Assembly: GCF_000787575.1 (NCBI RefSeq)
Contig: NW_012236525.1
Coordinates: 1,069,686 to 1,133,685 of the forward strand
Reading direction: 5' to 3'
Length of the DNA stretch: 64,000 nucleotides
Source: Acytostelium subglobosum LB1
Taxonomy: Eukaryota > Evosea > Eumycetozoa > Acytosteliales > Acytosteliaceae
Shown piece after piece: positions 47,162 through 58,654 of the stretch. The position numbers were made by a program, and so were the translations under genes. Position 1 is the first letter of the stretch. Each line of letters starts with the position of its first letter. The notes below the pieces were generated by a model. That model searched no databases. It was given only the letters and a program-made list of their open reading frames with translations, and was not told where the DNA came from.

Positions 47162-47596
47162 TCCTATTCCCTGTTTTGTTGTTATTAATAATATTATTAT
47201 TATTATGTTAATGTTGTGATTGATGAGCTTGTTTGTAAGTTTGATGTGTTTTGAGTGTTTTTTTGATTGATTGATAGTGATCAAAATTGGAAGTTGTCAG
47301 TCTTGTGTAGCCAAACTAATCAAACACACACACACCAGACTTCAGATTGTAGACTACCACATTTAATGTGGCTGATTGGTGTTTAATAGTTGTTTCCCTG
47401 TCACACACACATCAACTACATCCATCACTGGCTGGCTGAATGAACGCAGACTGAGCGAGTGATGGATGAGTCGAACCTGCCTCATTCATTCATTGGTCAT
47501 TCATTCATTCATTCATTCATTCATTCATTCATTACTACTAACTTACAATTAATTAACTTTTACTTTTAACTTTATAATATATATAATATTATATGT
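47162..47596. other. Divergent intergenic region
   Basis: Spacer between start codons of the ankyrin-type gene (-) and aquaporin (+). It holds a (CATT)n microsatellite at about 47490-47532 and AT-only sequence just before the aquaporin ATG. Presumed shared promoter. Confidence 0.5.
47490..47532 (+). repeat. (CATT)n microsatellite
   Basis: About ten copies of CATT in tandem in the aquaporin upstream region. Confidence 0.85.
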
Positions 47597-48987
47597 ATGA
47601 TGGATGATCAAATACCTACAATAACGACAACGACAATAAATGACACTGGTAAAGGTGAAATTGAACTCGAACCAACAAATCCAAATCGATCATATAATTA
47701 TAGGAATACAATTGGAACGTCAGATATTCGAAGGATTAGGAATCAGACGCTGCGTGAACGTGCAGGCAGACCCCGCCCTCCACAAAACCTGCGATCACAA
47801 CCATTCAACATCCGTCTAGTCTACGCCAAGAACAACAATGCCCCCGGCTCACTGCTCATCAAGAAGCACAATGAGTACACAAACAAGCAGACGGGCCAGA
47901 CCAAGCTGTTCCGCACGTGGAAGGAGGTCAAGGCGATCTGGTTCAACTGGCATCAGCTAAAGACGATCGGGCTGTACAAGGCCGCGCTGTTTGAGCTGAT
48001 CGGCACTTTCCTGCTCGTGTACCTATCGCTCTCGATCATCATTGGCATGATCAACTACTTCTCGTTCTCCAGGGAGTTCAACGATGACCTGCCTCCTGGT
48101 CCACTGCCACTCAATCACTTTGTAATCAACTGGCGAATAACATTCTCCATTGGACTACTACACTCTATCTTCATCGGCTTCCTCATCCTCGCCTTTGCCC
48201 CGGCAAGTGGAGCGCACCTCAACCCGACCGTCACTCTCACAACCATGTTCTGTGGATACATACCTTGTAAGTTCGTCGCGGCACAGGCATGCTGAGATGA
48301 TGTGTATACTTACTAATCAATCAATCTCATCTATCAATCAATATAGTGTGCAAGGGAGTAGTATATATGATAGCGCAGTTTGCTGGAGCTATATTGGCAT
48401 GTGCATTCTTGTATGCGACTGTACCTTTGTTTGTGTTGGAGAGGACGCATATGGCTGCTTGCGACTTTGGCGGTGACCTTAATGATGGACGTACATTGGG
48501 CATTGAGGCATTGCTCACATTTGTCAATCTGTTCATATCATTCACTACTGCCATTGATCCTAGACAGAGTGAGGCACTTGGTATCATAACATGTGCATTC
48601 ATCGTCAGCACCACCATTGGAGTAACACAAATCATTGCCGGTGGATATGCCTTCACCTATGCCGGACCAGGTTACAACATGGCCAGATGTCTAGGTCCAG
48701 CATTAATTATGGGTTATTTTCACAGTATGTACAAATATCATTGAACTGACTGACTTGGCTCACTCACTGATCCATTCATTCAATTATTCAATCATTTAGA
48801 ACTATGGGTATTCTTTGTTGCACAGGGTATTGCAGCACTTATAACAGGTGTTATATTCTTGTTCAATCCACCATTCACAACTATTCATTCTGAACCAATT
48901 GAACAGGCTAGTGACGATGAAGAACAGACCAGACGTCAAAGTATATCGGCTATACCAGAGACTGAAGGAGGGCCAAGCCACATCTAG
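47597..48987 (+). CDS. Aquaporin-family channel with altered NPA motifs
   Basis: Exons are 47597-48266, 48347-48724 and 48800-48987, giving 411 aa. A long polar N-terminus (about 125 residues, charged and Asn-rich) precedes the six-helix MIP core: AALFELIGTFLLVYLSL, then ASGAHLNPTVTLTTM, then VYMIAQFAGAILACAFLY, then IEALLTFVNLFISF, then GPGYNMARCLGPAL. Both pore motifs differ from Asn-Pro-Ala: the first is NPT and the second NMA. After the last helix there is an acidic, Ser-rich tail. Dictyostelid aquaporins with long N-termini have been reported to be gated, so the extension here may be regulatory (inference). Water versus solute selectivity cannot be told. Confidence 0.87.
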
Positions 48988-49504
48988 ATATATCATTCAA
49001 TCAATCAATCAATAAATCCCGAGTTGTCTTTATTGCAAACTAGTATCCAGATGGATGTAACTCATTCGAGTACTTGCCTTTGACTTTTTTCATTGTTGTG
49101 TCCAAGTTGATTGATTGACAGGATTGTATTGTTAATGATGAGATGACCTAGGTCAAAATTAAGATTATTTCTTGATTTGGACCGAGATGACGAAGAGATC
49201 CAAGACAAGTCTAGAGCCCCCACATCTTGGATGAAACACAACCCATTCGTCCCAGGGGACTAAACAAGATTGACTTGTGTGAGTGAATGAATCATTAAAA
49301 AATTAATTTAAAATATCATAAAGGTGGGTTTCAAGTTCATTCAAAAGTCATAAAGTTCATGACCAAGGAAGGAAGGAAGTAAGTCGACAACAGATACAGA
49401 TTCATTCATTCATTCATTCATACATACATACACACAACTATTTTATTATATTACACATATTATATCATTATTATTTATTCATTATTCAATACAAACATTA
49501 AGTT
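48988..49504. other. Intergenic region
   Basis: AT-rich spacer between aquaporin and PEP carboxylase with CATT repeats at about 49400-49425 and TTATT-rich sequence before the PEP carboxylase ATG. No gene or RNA was recognised. Confidence 0.5.
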
Positions 49505-52409
49505 ATGCCAGATATTGGACCATTTGACTTTGGCTCAATCGAGAGCGATGCACTCGATAGAGATACAGAGAAACTTAGAAATATATTGTTGGATAGTATA
49601 AAGGTGTTGGAGAAGAATGGTAGTAAACATATTGAGATTGTAAAGGATATCCTGATGGATATTCAACCAAGTGAGAGAGATCGCACCGCAATGGATGCAT
49701 ACTTGCAAAAGATATCGGCACTTAGCAATGACGATGCGTTGGCCATCTCAAGAATACTAAGCCACTCACTCAATCTTGCCAACGTTGCCGAGCAGCATCA
49801 TCTTGTGCGCTCTGTACGTGAGGCCAATGTCAATGGTGAAGAGTTGATGTTCTCTTGCGAGCATACACTCAAGTCTCTATTGGCTAATGGTGTATCACCT
49901 GACGCCATATACAGTAAGTAGAGTTGATTGATTGCTTGATTGATTGATTGATTGAATGGACATTCACTAACATGTTTACTACTACATGTAGAGGCACTCA
50001 CTGAACAATCGATTGAGTTGGTGTTGACAGCTCATCCAACACAAATGATGAGAAGGACATTGATCTCCAAGAACAACAAGATCTCAGAGGCACTACTAGA
50101 GTATGTGTTATCAAGTCAATCAATGTTTGAGGCGTCCATTCAAACAAACATACTTACCCTTGCCCCCTTTGTATAGACTCGAGAAACAATTGACAGACTA
50201 TGAGAGAGCGGAATGGGAGGAGGAGTTAAAGCGTGAGGTCAGTGGATCTTGGTTGACGGATGAGATTCGTCGTAAGAAGCCAACACCAGAGGAGGAGGCA
50301 CAGGGTGGTTTCTCAATCTTGGAGCAGAACCTCTGGCAGACAATGCCAAGATTCATTAGGATCTTGGACCGCGTCGTCAAGAAGTACACGGGCAAATCGC
50401 TGCCACTGGGCTTTGTCAACATCCGCTTTGGATCCTGGTGTGGAGGTGATCGTGATGGAAACGATAACGTCACGGCTGAGGTCACTCAACAGGTGTGCTA
50501 TTTCTCCCGCTGGATCGCTGCCACCCTCTTCTACCGTGACATTGACGCCCTGCTCTTTGATCTGTCCATGGTCAAGAAGACCGACGACCTGGCTAAGGAG
50601 GCTGCCGAGGCCAACGAGCGTCGTCACCACATCAAGTTAAAGTCTATACTCACACTCTACAAGGAGTTTAGAGAGGGCATCCCCGAGAAGGAGGCCTACC
50701 GTATTGTGCTCGCTGAGATCAGAGACAAGATGTTGCTGACCAAGAAGAAGTATGAGGACCTCATCTCTGGTGAGACTCCATGCCCTGATGACGTTGTCTA
50801 CGAGACCACACAAGAGGTCTTGGATCCATTGATCATGTGCTACAACTCATTGGTTGCCGTTGGTGCTACCGAGGTTGCCAATGGTCGTCTGCTTGACATC
50901 ATTCGTCGTCTGAACTGCTTTGGCCTCACACTGTCCAAGCTGGACCTTCGCCAAGAGTCCACTCGTCACACCGAGGTGTTGGATGCCATCACCACCTACC
51001 TGGGCATTGGTTCATACTCTGCATGGGACGAGGAGAAGAGAGTTGAGTTCCTCGTCAAGGAGCTGGAGGGCAAGCGACCACTGATTCCCGTCAACTTCCC
51101 TTGCTCGGCAAGAGTGCAAGAGGTGATCAACACCTTCAGAATGGCAGCCACCCTGCCAAAGGAGTCGCTCGGCGCCTACATCATCTCGATGTGCCAGAAG
51201 CCATCCGATATCCTTGCCGTGGAGCTTCTCCAGAAGGAGGTTGGCAACCCCTCACCACAGCGAGTCGTTCCACTCTTTGAAATGATTGACGATCTTGAGC
51301 GCGCACCAACGACCATGGAGGCTCTGTTCAGCATCCCATGGTACATCAAGCGAATCAATGGCGCTCAGGAGATCATGCTTGGCTACTCAGACAGTGCCAA
51401 GGATGCTGGACGTCTCACCTCTGCATGGCAGCTGTACAAATCGCAGTCGATCCTCTCCAAGCTCTCTGAGAAGCACGGCGTCAAGCTGACCTTGTTCCAC
51501 GGACGTGGTGGTACGGTTGGCAGAGGAGGCGCCCCCACCTACCTGGCCATCCAGTCCCAGCCAGGTGGCTCAATCAATGGCCGTCTGAGAGTCACCGAGC
51601 AGGGTGAGATGATTACAGCTCATTATGGACAGCCAGGCATGGCCCTCAGAACACTCGAGGTCTACACAACGGCCACACTGCAACAGACACTCTTGCCACC
51701 AGGCCCTCCCAAGGCCAAGTGGGCCGAGATCATGGACCACCTCTCTGCAACGTCGAGCAAGAAGTACCGCTCGGTGGTGAGAGAGAACCAGAACTTTGTA
51801 CGATACTTTAGAGCCTCGACGCCAGAGCGTGAGTTGGCTCATCTCAACATTGGCAGCAGACCACAGAAGCGTAATATCAGCGGAGGAATCGAGTCACTCC
51901 GTGCCATCCCATGGGTATTCTCCTTTACCCAGACCAGACTGATCCTGCCCGCGTGGCTCGGTGTGGCCGACGCCCTCAAGGAGGCCAAGAAGCAGGGTTG
52001 GATGGAGGATCTGCAGCAGATGTACAAGGAGTGGCCATTCTTCTCGACGACGATCGATCTTGTGGAGATGGTTCTCATGAAGACCGACCCCAACATTGCC
52101 ATGCGCTACAATGATCTGCTGGTGCCATTCGAGTTGCAGCCACTGGGCAAGGAGCTCATCGACCTCCTGAACGAGACAGTGAGCTCGATCCTCGCGCTGA
52201 CCAACCACGAGACACTCCAACAGGAGAACAAACTATTGCAACACTTTGTAGCAATTCGTAGAGCCTACATCGATCCCATCAACTACATTCAAGCAGAGAT
52301 CCTCAGACGTTTGAGATCACAACATGTTGATGCATTGGACCCTATCCTCGTGGACATTTTGATCATCACAATCAATGGTATTTCCGCTGGCATGAGGAAC
52401 ACTGGATAA
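49505..52409 (+). CDS. Phosphoenolpyruvate carboxylase
   Basis: Exons are 49505-49913, 49992-50100 and 50177-52409, giving 916 aa. Key motifs: LVLTAHPTQMMRR (catalytic His at about residue 150, in exon 2), FGSWCGGDRDGNDNVT (about 261), LFHGRGGTVGRGGAPTYLA (about 612), the substrate and catalytic glycine-rich loop, and the usual C-terminal tail ending NTG. The enzyme adds bicarbonate to PEP to form oxaloacetate, refilling the citric acid cycle. The N-terminus lacks the plant-type phosphorylation Ser motif. The large exon 3 is C-ending in codon choice. There is no targeting signal, so it is cytosolic. Confidence 0.95.
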
Positions 52410-52659
52410 TCCAATGACCTCCTTGGAACATTCGATATTCAATTAATTAATTAAACAACAACAGTTACTACATGTATTGATAACAAGAACTGGGATGGTT
52501 ACATTTGCCCATTAATTTTTTGATTCTTCCAGGTTTTTGGATTGGGGTCGAGAAGGTCGCTTCCAGGACCTTCCACGTCAACGACACCATTGATTGATCA
52601 TAATTCAAGAGGTTAGTACAAGTACAACATTATAGTTATAATATAATCATAATCAGTAA

Positions 52660-53145
52660 ATGACAAAGCAAAATGGACAAAAGAGGACAAGAATCTCCTT
52701 TAGGATTATGACAATACACGTGATCCGGAAGTGATCGCCAATAACTGTCAATCGTTGGAAGCAAAGTTCACCATAGATCAAATATCAAACAAGATCAAGA
52801 ATACACAGGCTGCGCAAAGAACTCAACAACTACATCGTAAGTATATATATATTGTAAGTTAGTGATGATGAACACATTGATTGATTGATCGGTCCAAAAG
52901 TATTAGTACAACAAGTACAACAACAAGTGCAACAAGTTCAACAAGTACAAGTACAACAACCAATAGTTGTGGATACAAGTAAAAAGAGGACACTTGAAGA
53001 TTTGGATGAGGAGATCACTCACGTACAGAATTACCTTGTTGTCTTAAAGAAGAAGAGGACTCAATTGTCCAAGCTTAAGGAGTTTGTTTCAAACAATCAA
53101 TCAGAGTTTGACCAGATCGATCCAAATGAGTTCTTTGTCAACTAA
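52660..53145 (+). CDS. Small coiled-coil protein of unknown function (5' end uncertain)
   Basis: Two exons are well supported: 52704-52836 and 52901-53145. They encode DYDNTRDPEVIANNC, then KFTIDQISNKIKNTQAAQRTQQ, then a VQQ-rich repeat, then the charged heptad-like KKRTLEDLDEEITHVQ with LVVLKKKRTQLSKLKEFV, ending NEFFVN. The last 60 residues look like a coiled coil. An ATG at 52660 opens MTKQNGQKRTRISFR, but it is out of frame with the downstream exon by one base at about 52703. Either one G is missing in the sequence or there is an upstream exon with an acceptor at CTTTAG (52703). I cannot place the family. A short hairpin follows the stop codon. Confidence 0.5.
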
Positions 53146-53150
53146 AGAGC

Positions 53151-53172
53151 TATTACTGGAACTTCAGTAATA
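53151..53172 (+). terminator. 3' hairpin after small coiled-coil gene
   Basis: TATTACTG (53151-53158) pairs perfectly with CAGTAATA (53165-53172) across a 6-nt loop, starting 6 nt after the stop codon. Possible 3' UTR stability or processing element; it is not a bacterial-type terminator. Confidence 0.4.
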
Positions 53173-54075
53173 ATGTACATTCATTGACTTCATTGCCAAT
53201 TCAATTCAAACAACATCAACAACATAATCACAGAAGAGGAGGATGTGTTGGATGGAGGCTTCAACATAGGCGGGCGGGCGATGTCACACTAGCTACGCAA
53301 TACGTAGAATTGATTTAAACCTTTCAAAAGCACTCACTGGCAGCAGGCCTGGCTAACAGGCCACTTGGTAGTGTTGCCAACATTGATGGATTTAATTCAG
53401 CTGATCAAACTAGTTGATCGCATCAATGTGTGTGTGTGAGTGTGTGGCTACTACATCCATCAATCCTCATCAACAACCACTTTAGTGGTGAGTGTGGCTT
53501 GGAGTGGTAGTGATCAGAGTGTGTGGCAGCGAGGATGGTAGTGGCAACATACCTGCTGTTGAGATATATACTACTAATCAAACAGCATCATCAATCAATC
53601 AATCAATCAACACTATTTCATTCAAAGGTCATCTGTTGTGTGTTGGAGAGTGGTGGTGGGTGCTCCTCGTCTCTCTCCTACCATCATCAATCAATCAAAC
53701 AATCAAACAGGTTAAGTAAGTAGGTTAAGTAGGTAAGGTAGATAGGATGGATGGTTGGATGGATGGTAGTTGGTTGAACTTTAATTCTTATATGTAACCT
53801 AAATTTACGCAACTCTGACCTTGATCAATGTCCCCATCATCATTAATTCGATAATAAGTTGTTGCTTTGTTTGTTTGTTTGTACACGTAGTGACCCTTAC
53901 CCTACCCTTACCTCACTCTCTCGCTTCCTAACTTACTACTATACTACTACTACTACTACTGCTACAATTAAGTAAATATTCATTCATTCACTACCTCATT
54001 CAATCAATCATTTTAATTAATAATAATTATTTATTTATTTATTTTTTTAGGATTTGGAATAATTCCAGACTAGAC

Positions 54076-54094
54076 TCTCGCTGGTTAAGCGAGA
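54076..54094 (+). promoter_or_regulatory. Leader hairpin touching the ACA start codon
   Basis: TCTCGCT (54076-54082) pairs perfectly with AGCGAGA (54088-54094) across the loop GGTTA; the ATG starts at 54095. A 7-bp stem at this place could hinder or tune initiation. This is an inference from complementarity only. Confidence 0.6.
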
Positions 54095-57000
54095 ATGAAT
54101 ATCAATGCCTCATGTTATGGAGCAAGCTTTACACAACCAAATTGTCTACAACAACAACTTCAACAACAGCAACAACATCATGGATCATTCAATGATTCAC
54201 CAAGAATATTAAGACATGATAGTAGTAGAGGTGGATCGACATTCAATCTTCGAAGGAATAATAGTAGTACTTTCAATCTAAATCCAACTAATACAACATC
54301 AACTACTACTACAACTACAACAACTACATGCCAAGTTGTTGATCAACAACAATTCCAGAATAATAATATTGATAACATTTATCATGATGATGACCACCAT
54401 AATGATGATAATAGTGATGATGTAGAGTTGCCGACGACTATTACATCATCGAATAGTATGATACAGTCCGGTATTGGAATGCCAATGATGCCTGATGACA
54501 AGGCTGTTGGATCATTGTTTAGAGATTTAAAGGCATTCACCTTCCCTCACCTATTCGACTCGGTATACTCTGATACTAAGGTGGACATTGGCAATCCAAT
54601 GGTTTGGAATGACATCCCATTGCCACAGGGTATGTATCATATGTTTGGACGTCCAATCAATCAAACTTATTAACATATAATATTAAAACTTTTAGAGGAT
54701 GACGATGATGATGATGATTGTGATGATCCAACATCACCTAGGAAACAGAAACAGCAACAGCGATCAATCAAACCATCACTGATGGACAGGTTCAGATTGA
54801 AACTTCCAGACAAACAAGATGAGATGGATTACATCAATCATCATTTCCATTCACAGATGAACCTACTTCGTGTAAGTTATATGATTGATTGCTTGGAATA
54901 GTTCCACTTACTCACTCTTAATCACACAATCAATCGATCAAACAGATAACCAATATGATTGGAATATTTGCAATATGTTATGATGGATTCCAGAATGGAT
55001 TGAACACTTATGTCGCATTGATACCTGTTAGGATACTATGCTTCGCAATGTTGTTGTTCTCAATCACATTGAGTTTCCTCAAGAACAAGTCATATTACCA
55101 GCGATCCTACGTTCCACTGTTCCTCCTCTCCTTCACAATATTCTTCTTGACATTTGTATTGGAGTTCATTCAAACCTTCCAGACATTGATCCTCTTCCTC
55201 TATGGCATACTGCTGATCTCACTATATGCAGTTGGATGTCTGATGTTCCAGTGGCTACTGCTATTCAATGTCATACTCATACTCATATTCATGGTGTCAC
55301 TGGGTGTCGTGCAGCCACTGACCAGCTCACACATGATCTCCTACTCAATGTACATATTCTTCCTGTTGCTCATGGGCTGCAGTCATCTCTACGTGTTGGA
55401 GAAGTACAGGAAACAATCATTCGTCTTTAGCAAGGAGTTGCAGAAGAAGGCCGAAAGACTCAAGTTGGAGAAGGCGCGATCCGACGAGCTGCTCTCCAAT
55501 ATCTTGCCAGACTTTGTCATCAAGATGATACGCGAGCTGCCCGTGCGCAGTCCGGTGCTGGGCTCCGATGGCCAGTTCCCACCACTCATCTCCAAGGACT
55601 TCCAGGACTGCACATTGTTGTACTGCGACATTGTCGAGTTCACCAGCTTGGCTTCGCGACTCGAGCCCTCGACGCTGGTGCGACTACTCAACGAAGTGTT
55701 TACAGAGTTTGATCGAATTGTCGAAGAGTTCAAATGTGAGAAGATCAAGACTGATGGCGATGCCTATCTCTGTGCTGGAGGACTCACCGTCGAGAATGAA
55801 CAACATCTCCAGGCTATCATGGATGTTGCCATGTCTATTCTAAAGTCAAACATACTGCGGAACAACTGTTTGAATGCTCCCGTGAGTACACCAATCATCC
55901 AATCAATCAAATATGATCAATATACTAATCAATCAAACATGTCAACAGATAAAGATTAGAGTTGGAGTTGCGAGTGGATCAGTGATTGGAGGCGTGATTG
56001 GATGTGAGAAGTTTCAGTTTGATGTTTGGGGCGAGGCCATCGCCAAGGCACATACTTTGGAGGAATCTGGACAACCTGGAAAGATACATATTCTAAAGTG
56101 TGATTTGGATAAACTCAGGAACATCAATGATTACATCATAGAGGAGAATCCACAGGCACCTTTGAAGGAGCAATCATACTTCCTTACACCATCAACCGAG
56201 TTACTTATGCTCGGCTCATCAAACAACAACATCAACAATCAACAACATATACACTCAAACAATCAACAACAGCAACAACAGAATGTTCAAGACGGAAACT
56301 ATCATCATGTCATATCATTTGGTGAGGTATCCGAGTTGAATCAATCGACTGCATCACTTCAATTGCAAAAGAATCATGCCACTACTACGACCGAGCAACC
56401 GAGAAGTATCAGTATGTTGTCAACTTATTGGCAAAGAGCCAAAAAGGCCATCTACGCCGAGGTCTGGCCAAAGTCGGTGGAGAATGCCGGACTGCATGGC
56501 GCATCATTGGGCGACGTGGAGATGGGCGACACCTCATCTAAGGAGTTGGCCGACGTCGACAGCCAGTTCAGCGAGTACACGCGCATCAACAAGTGGCTTG
56601 TACAATTTGAGAACATGGCAGTGGAGCGCAACTTCCATCGATACGTGATCAACAGCACCATACTGGAGACTCGCTTCTTCTTGTTCATTGGAATGATGCT
56701 ACATGTCATTTTCTACTTTGATGATTACCTACTCCAATCCGAGCCAGTGCTCAATGCCAAGTTGGTGTATCTGATCATGATGATCGTCTTCATACTGTTC
56801 TTTGCGACATCACTCACGCCAACATTTGCCAAGCCCATCCTGTACCACATATTCTTTATCCTACTACTTGTAATGTTCTGTATCTGCACTCTACTGGAAC
56901 TCATTCGATTGGACAACCCACTGGCACGATCGTCAGTCATCAGAGTCTGCTTCACACTATTCTATGCCAACGTATTCTACTCTCTCAACTTCATCTTTGT

Positions 57001-57404
57001 AATGCTACTCAATATCTTCATACTTGGTAAGTGGATTGTTGCTATTTTTAGCAATGTCACGTGACATACCAATCTGATCACGTGACATCAGTATTGTCAC
57101 GTGACCTCAGTAATAATATTTCCTTATACTTACCTTCACTATCTTCACCATAATAGTATGCTTCTTTATCCTGTCAGTATTTGTATCTGGTACTATCCTG
57201 GAGCACTTGTATCCCACTGACTACCTTGGTATTATCTTGGTACTGGTCATACAGATATGTGCATCCTACTTGATGAAATTGGGCATGCGCAAGGCCTGGA
57301 TCACCAAATCCAAGATCAAATTCAAAGGACTGACACTCCAGAAGGAACGTGAGCGTTCTGCCAACCTCCTGGAGAACATTCTAGTAAGTTATAGTCGATC
57401 AATG

Positions 57405-57492
<88 letters not shown>

Positions 57493-58226
57493 TCTAACAT
57501 CAAATACAGCCAAAGACAATATCCAAACAGTTGATGAAGGGCAGTGGAAATAAGCGAGGCGGAAGGATGATGATGATAGCCCACAACTATGATAATATTG
57601 CGATAATGTTTATCAATATTGTTGGATTCGAACAGATGATGATCCCAAGTGGTGGTACAACCCTGTTGTATTACATGAACTACATATTCACTCTGTTTGA
57701 TGGATTGAGTGCCAAGTACGAGTTGGAGAAGATCAAGACCATTGGAACTACATACATGGTTGTGGCCGGTCTGAAGAAGCGTACTGAAGGACAGTCCGAG
57801 CGACATCACCTAGCCAACATGGCCAACATGGCGTTGATGGCCAAGGCATGTGTCAAACATCTCAACGCAGGACTCAATGTACAAGTTGGTATGAGCTATG
57901 GATGTTGCGTTGCCGGATGCATTGGAAACCGATCCAAGTTTGATGTCTGGGGAGACACAACCAATGTCGCCTCTCGCATGCAATCATCTGCACCATCTGG
58001 CAAGATTCAAGTTACCTCCGAGATTGGATCATTACTATCACCAGAGTTCTTTATTGAAGAACGTGGCATCATCACTGTCAAAGGCAAAGGTGAGATGAAT
58101 ACCTACTACATCACTGGACGCAAACAATCCGACCAAGATCTTCAGGTTGCCCCTACGCCCACACTCGTCTCATCCAAGTATGCCAGCTTCGAAGAAGACT
58201 TCTCCAAAGTATGGCCTTGCACCTAA
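54095..58226 (+). CDS. acaA: 12-transmembrane adenylyl cyclase, aggregation-type ACA
   Basis: Exons are 54095-54629, 54696-54871, 54946-55881, 55949-57026, 57157-57383 and 57510-58226, giving 1222 aa. About 240 residues of low-complexity N-terminus (Q, N, D, T) come first, then six helices, the first class III catalytic domain (from about residue 455; LLYCDIVEFTSLASRLEPS, IKTDGDAYLCAGG, carrying both metal-binding Asp residues; FDVWGEAIAKA), a linker, six more helices (from about 787), and the second catalytic domain (from about 1010; MFINIVGFE, EKIKTIGTTYMVVAGL, FDVWGDTTNVASRMQ with the adenine-specifying Lys/Asp and catalytic Asn/Arg). This split of residues is the mammalian-type pseudodimer. 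ACA makes the cAMP used for relay and chemotaxis in D. discoideum; a developmental role here is inferred by orthology. ACA of D. discoideum is somewhat longer. Confidence 0.93.
57056..57105. promoter_or_regulatory. Three CACGTGAC palindromes in ACA intron 4
   Basis: GTCACGTGAC at 57056-57065, ATCACGTGAC at 57077-57086 and GTCACGTGAC at 57096-57105, spaced 21 and 19 bp. CACGTG is the classic E-box/G-box recognised by bHLH and bZIP factors. The cluster lies within a 130-nt intron. Confidence 0.65.
57405..57490 (+). repeat. (AATC)n microsatellite in ACA intron 5
   Basis: About 21 uninterrupted copies of AATC fill most of the intron between exons 5 and 6. It is the longest such run in the window. 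Confidence 0.95.
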
Positions 58227-58654
58227 AGTGATACAACATCCAATCAATGAACATGTTCATCTTCAGTCCTTATACATGTACAATTACTGCGAGGGTATGT
58301 CTGTGAGGGTATGTTAAGCGAGATTTTGTGAAGATTCACTATTTGATTTTTTTTTATTTAGAATGTGTGGGAGGTGTTCGGTTGTGAGAGGTCCTGTCGA
58401 CTCTAAGCTCACTCACACACCTCGACTTCACTACCCTGCATGCACTTGTCTAAAGCTTTTACTCAAACACACATACATTCATTCATACATCATTCAACTT
58501 CATACTTATATTTATATTTATATATTTATATATAATCACATATTGTCTACAATCAACCTTTAGGTATTTATTGTAGTCATAGTTATATTTAATATATATT
58601 TATTTATTTATATATAAACAGAGAAAGAAAGAAAGAAAGAAAAACAAGAAAGCA
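58227..58654. other. Intergenic region
   Basis: AT-rich spacer between ACA and the CELF-like gene. TATATATTTATATA-type sequence (58505-58615) and a GAAA repeat (58625-58642) immediately precede the CELF-like ATG. No gene was recognised. Confidence 0.5.

Larger units (their letters stand above)
53146..54094. other. Intergenic region / ACA upstream region
   Basis: This 950-nt region upstream of ACA has a GC-rich patch (53268-53285), a CTACG/CGTAG hairpin (53293-53306), GT-rich runs, CATC repeats, a (CTA)n run (about 53935-53965) and a T-rich tract ending TTTAG (54049), which looks like a 3' splice acceptor. If so, ACA has a leader intron whose donor I cannot fix. A hairpin abuts the ATG. Confidence 0.5.

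Noticed and set aside
47162-47284. Upstream extension of the ankyrin-type protein
   Set aside because: The extension starts at a non-ATG codon and is Asn/Ile-rich, as leader DNA would be; the ATG at 47161 is adequate.
57405-57490. CRISPR-like or satellite array
   Set aside because: Uninterrupted tetranucleotide microsatellite without spacers, inside a spliced intron.
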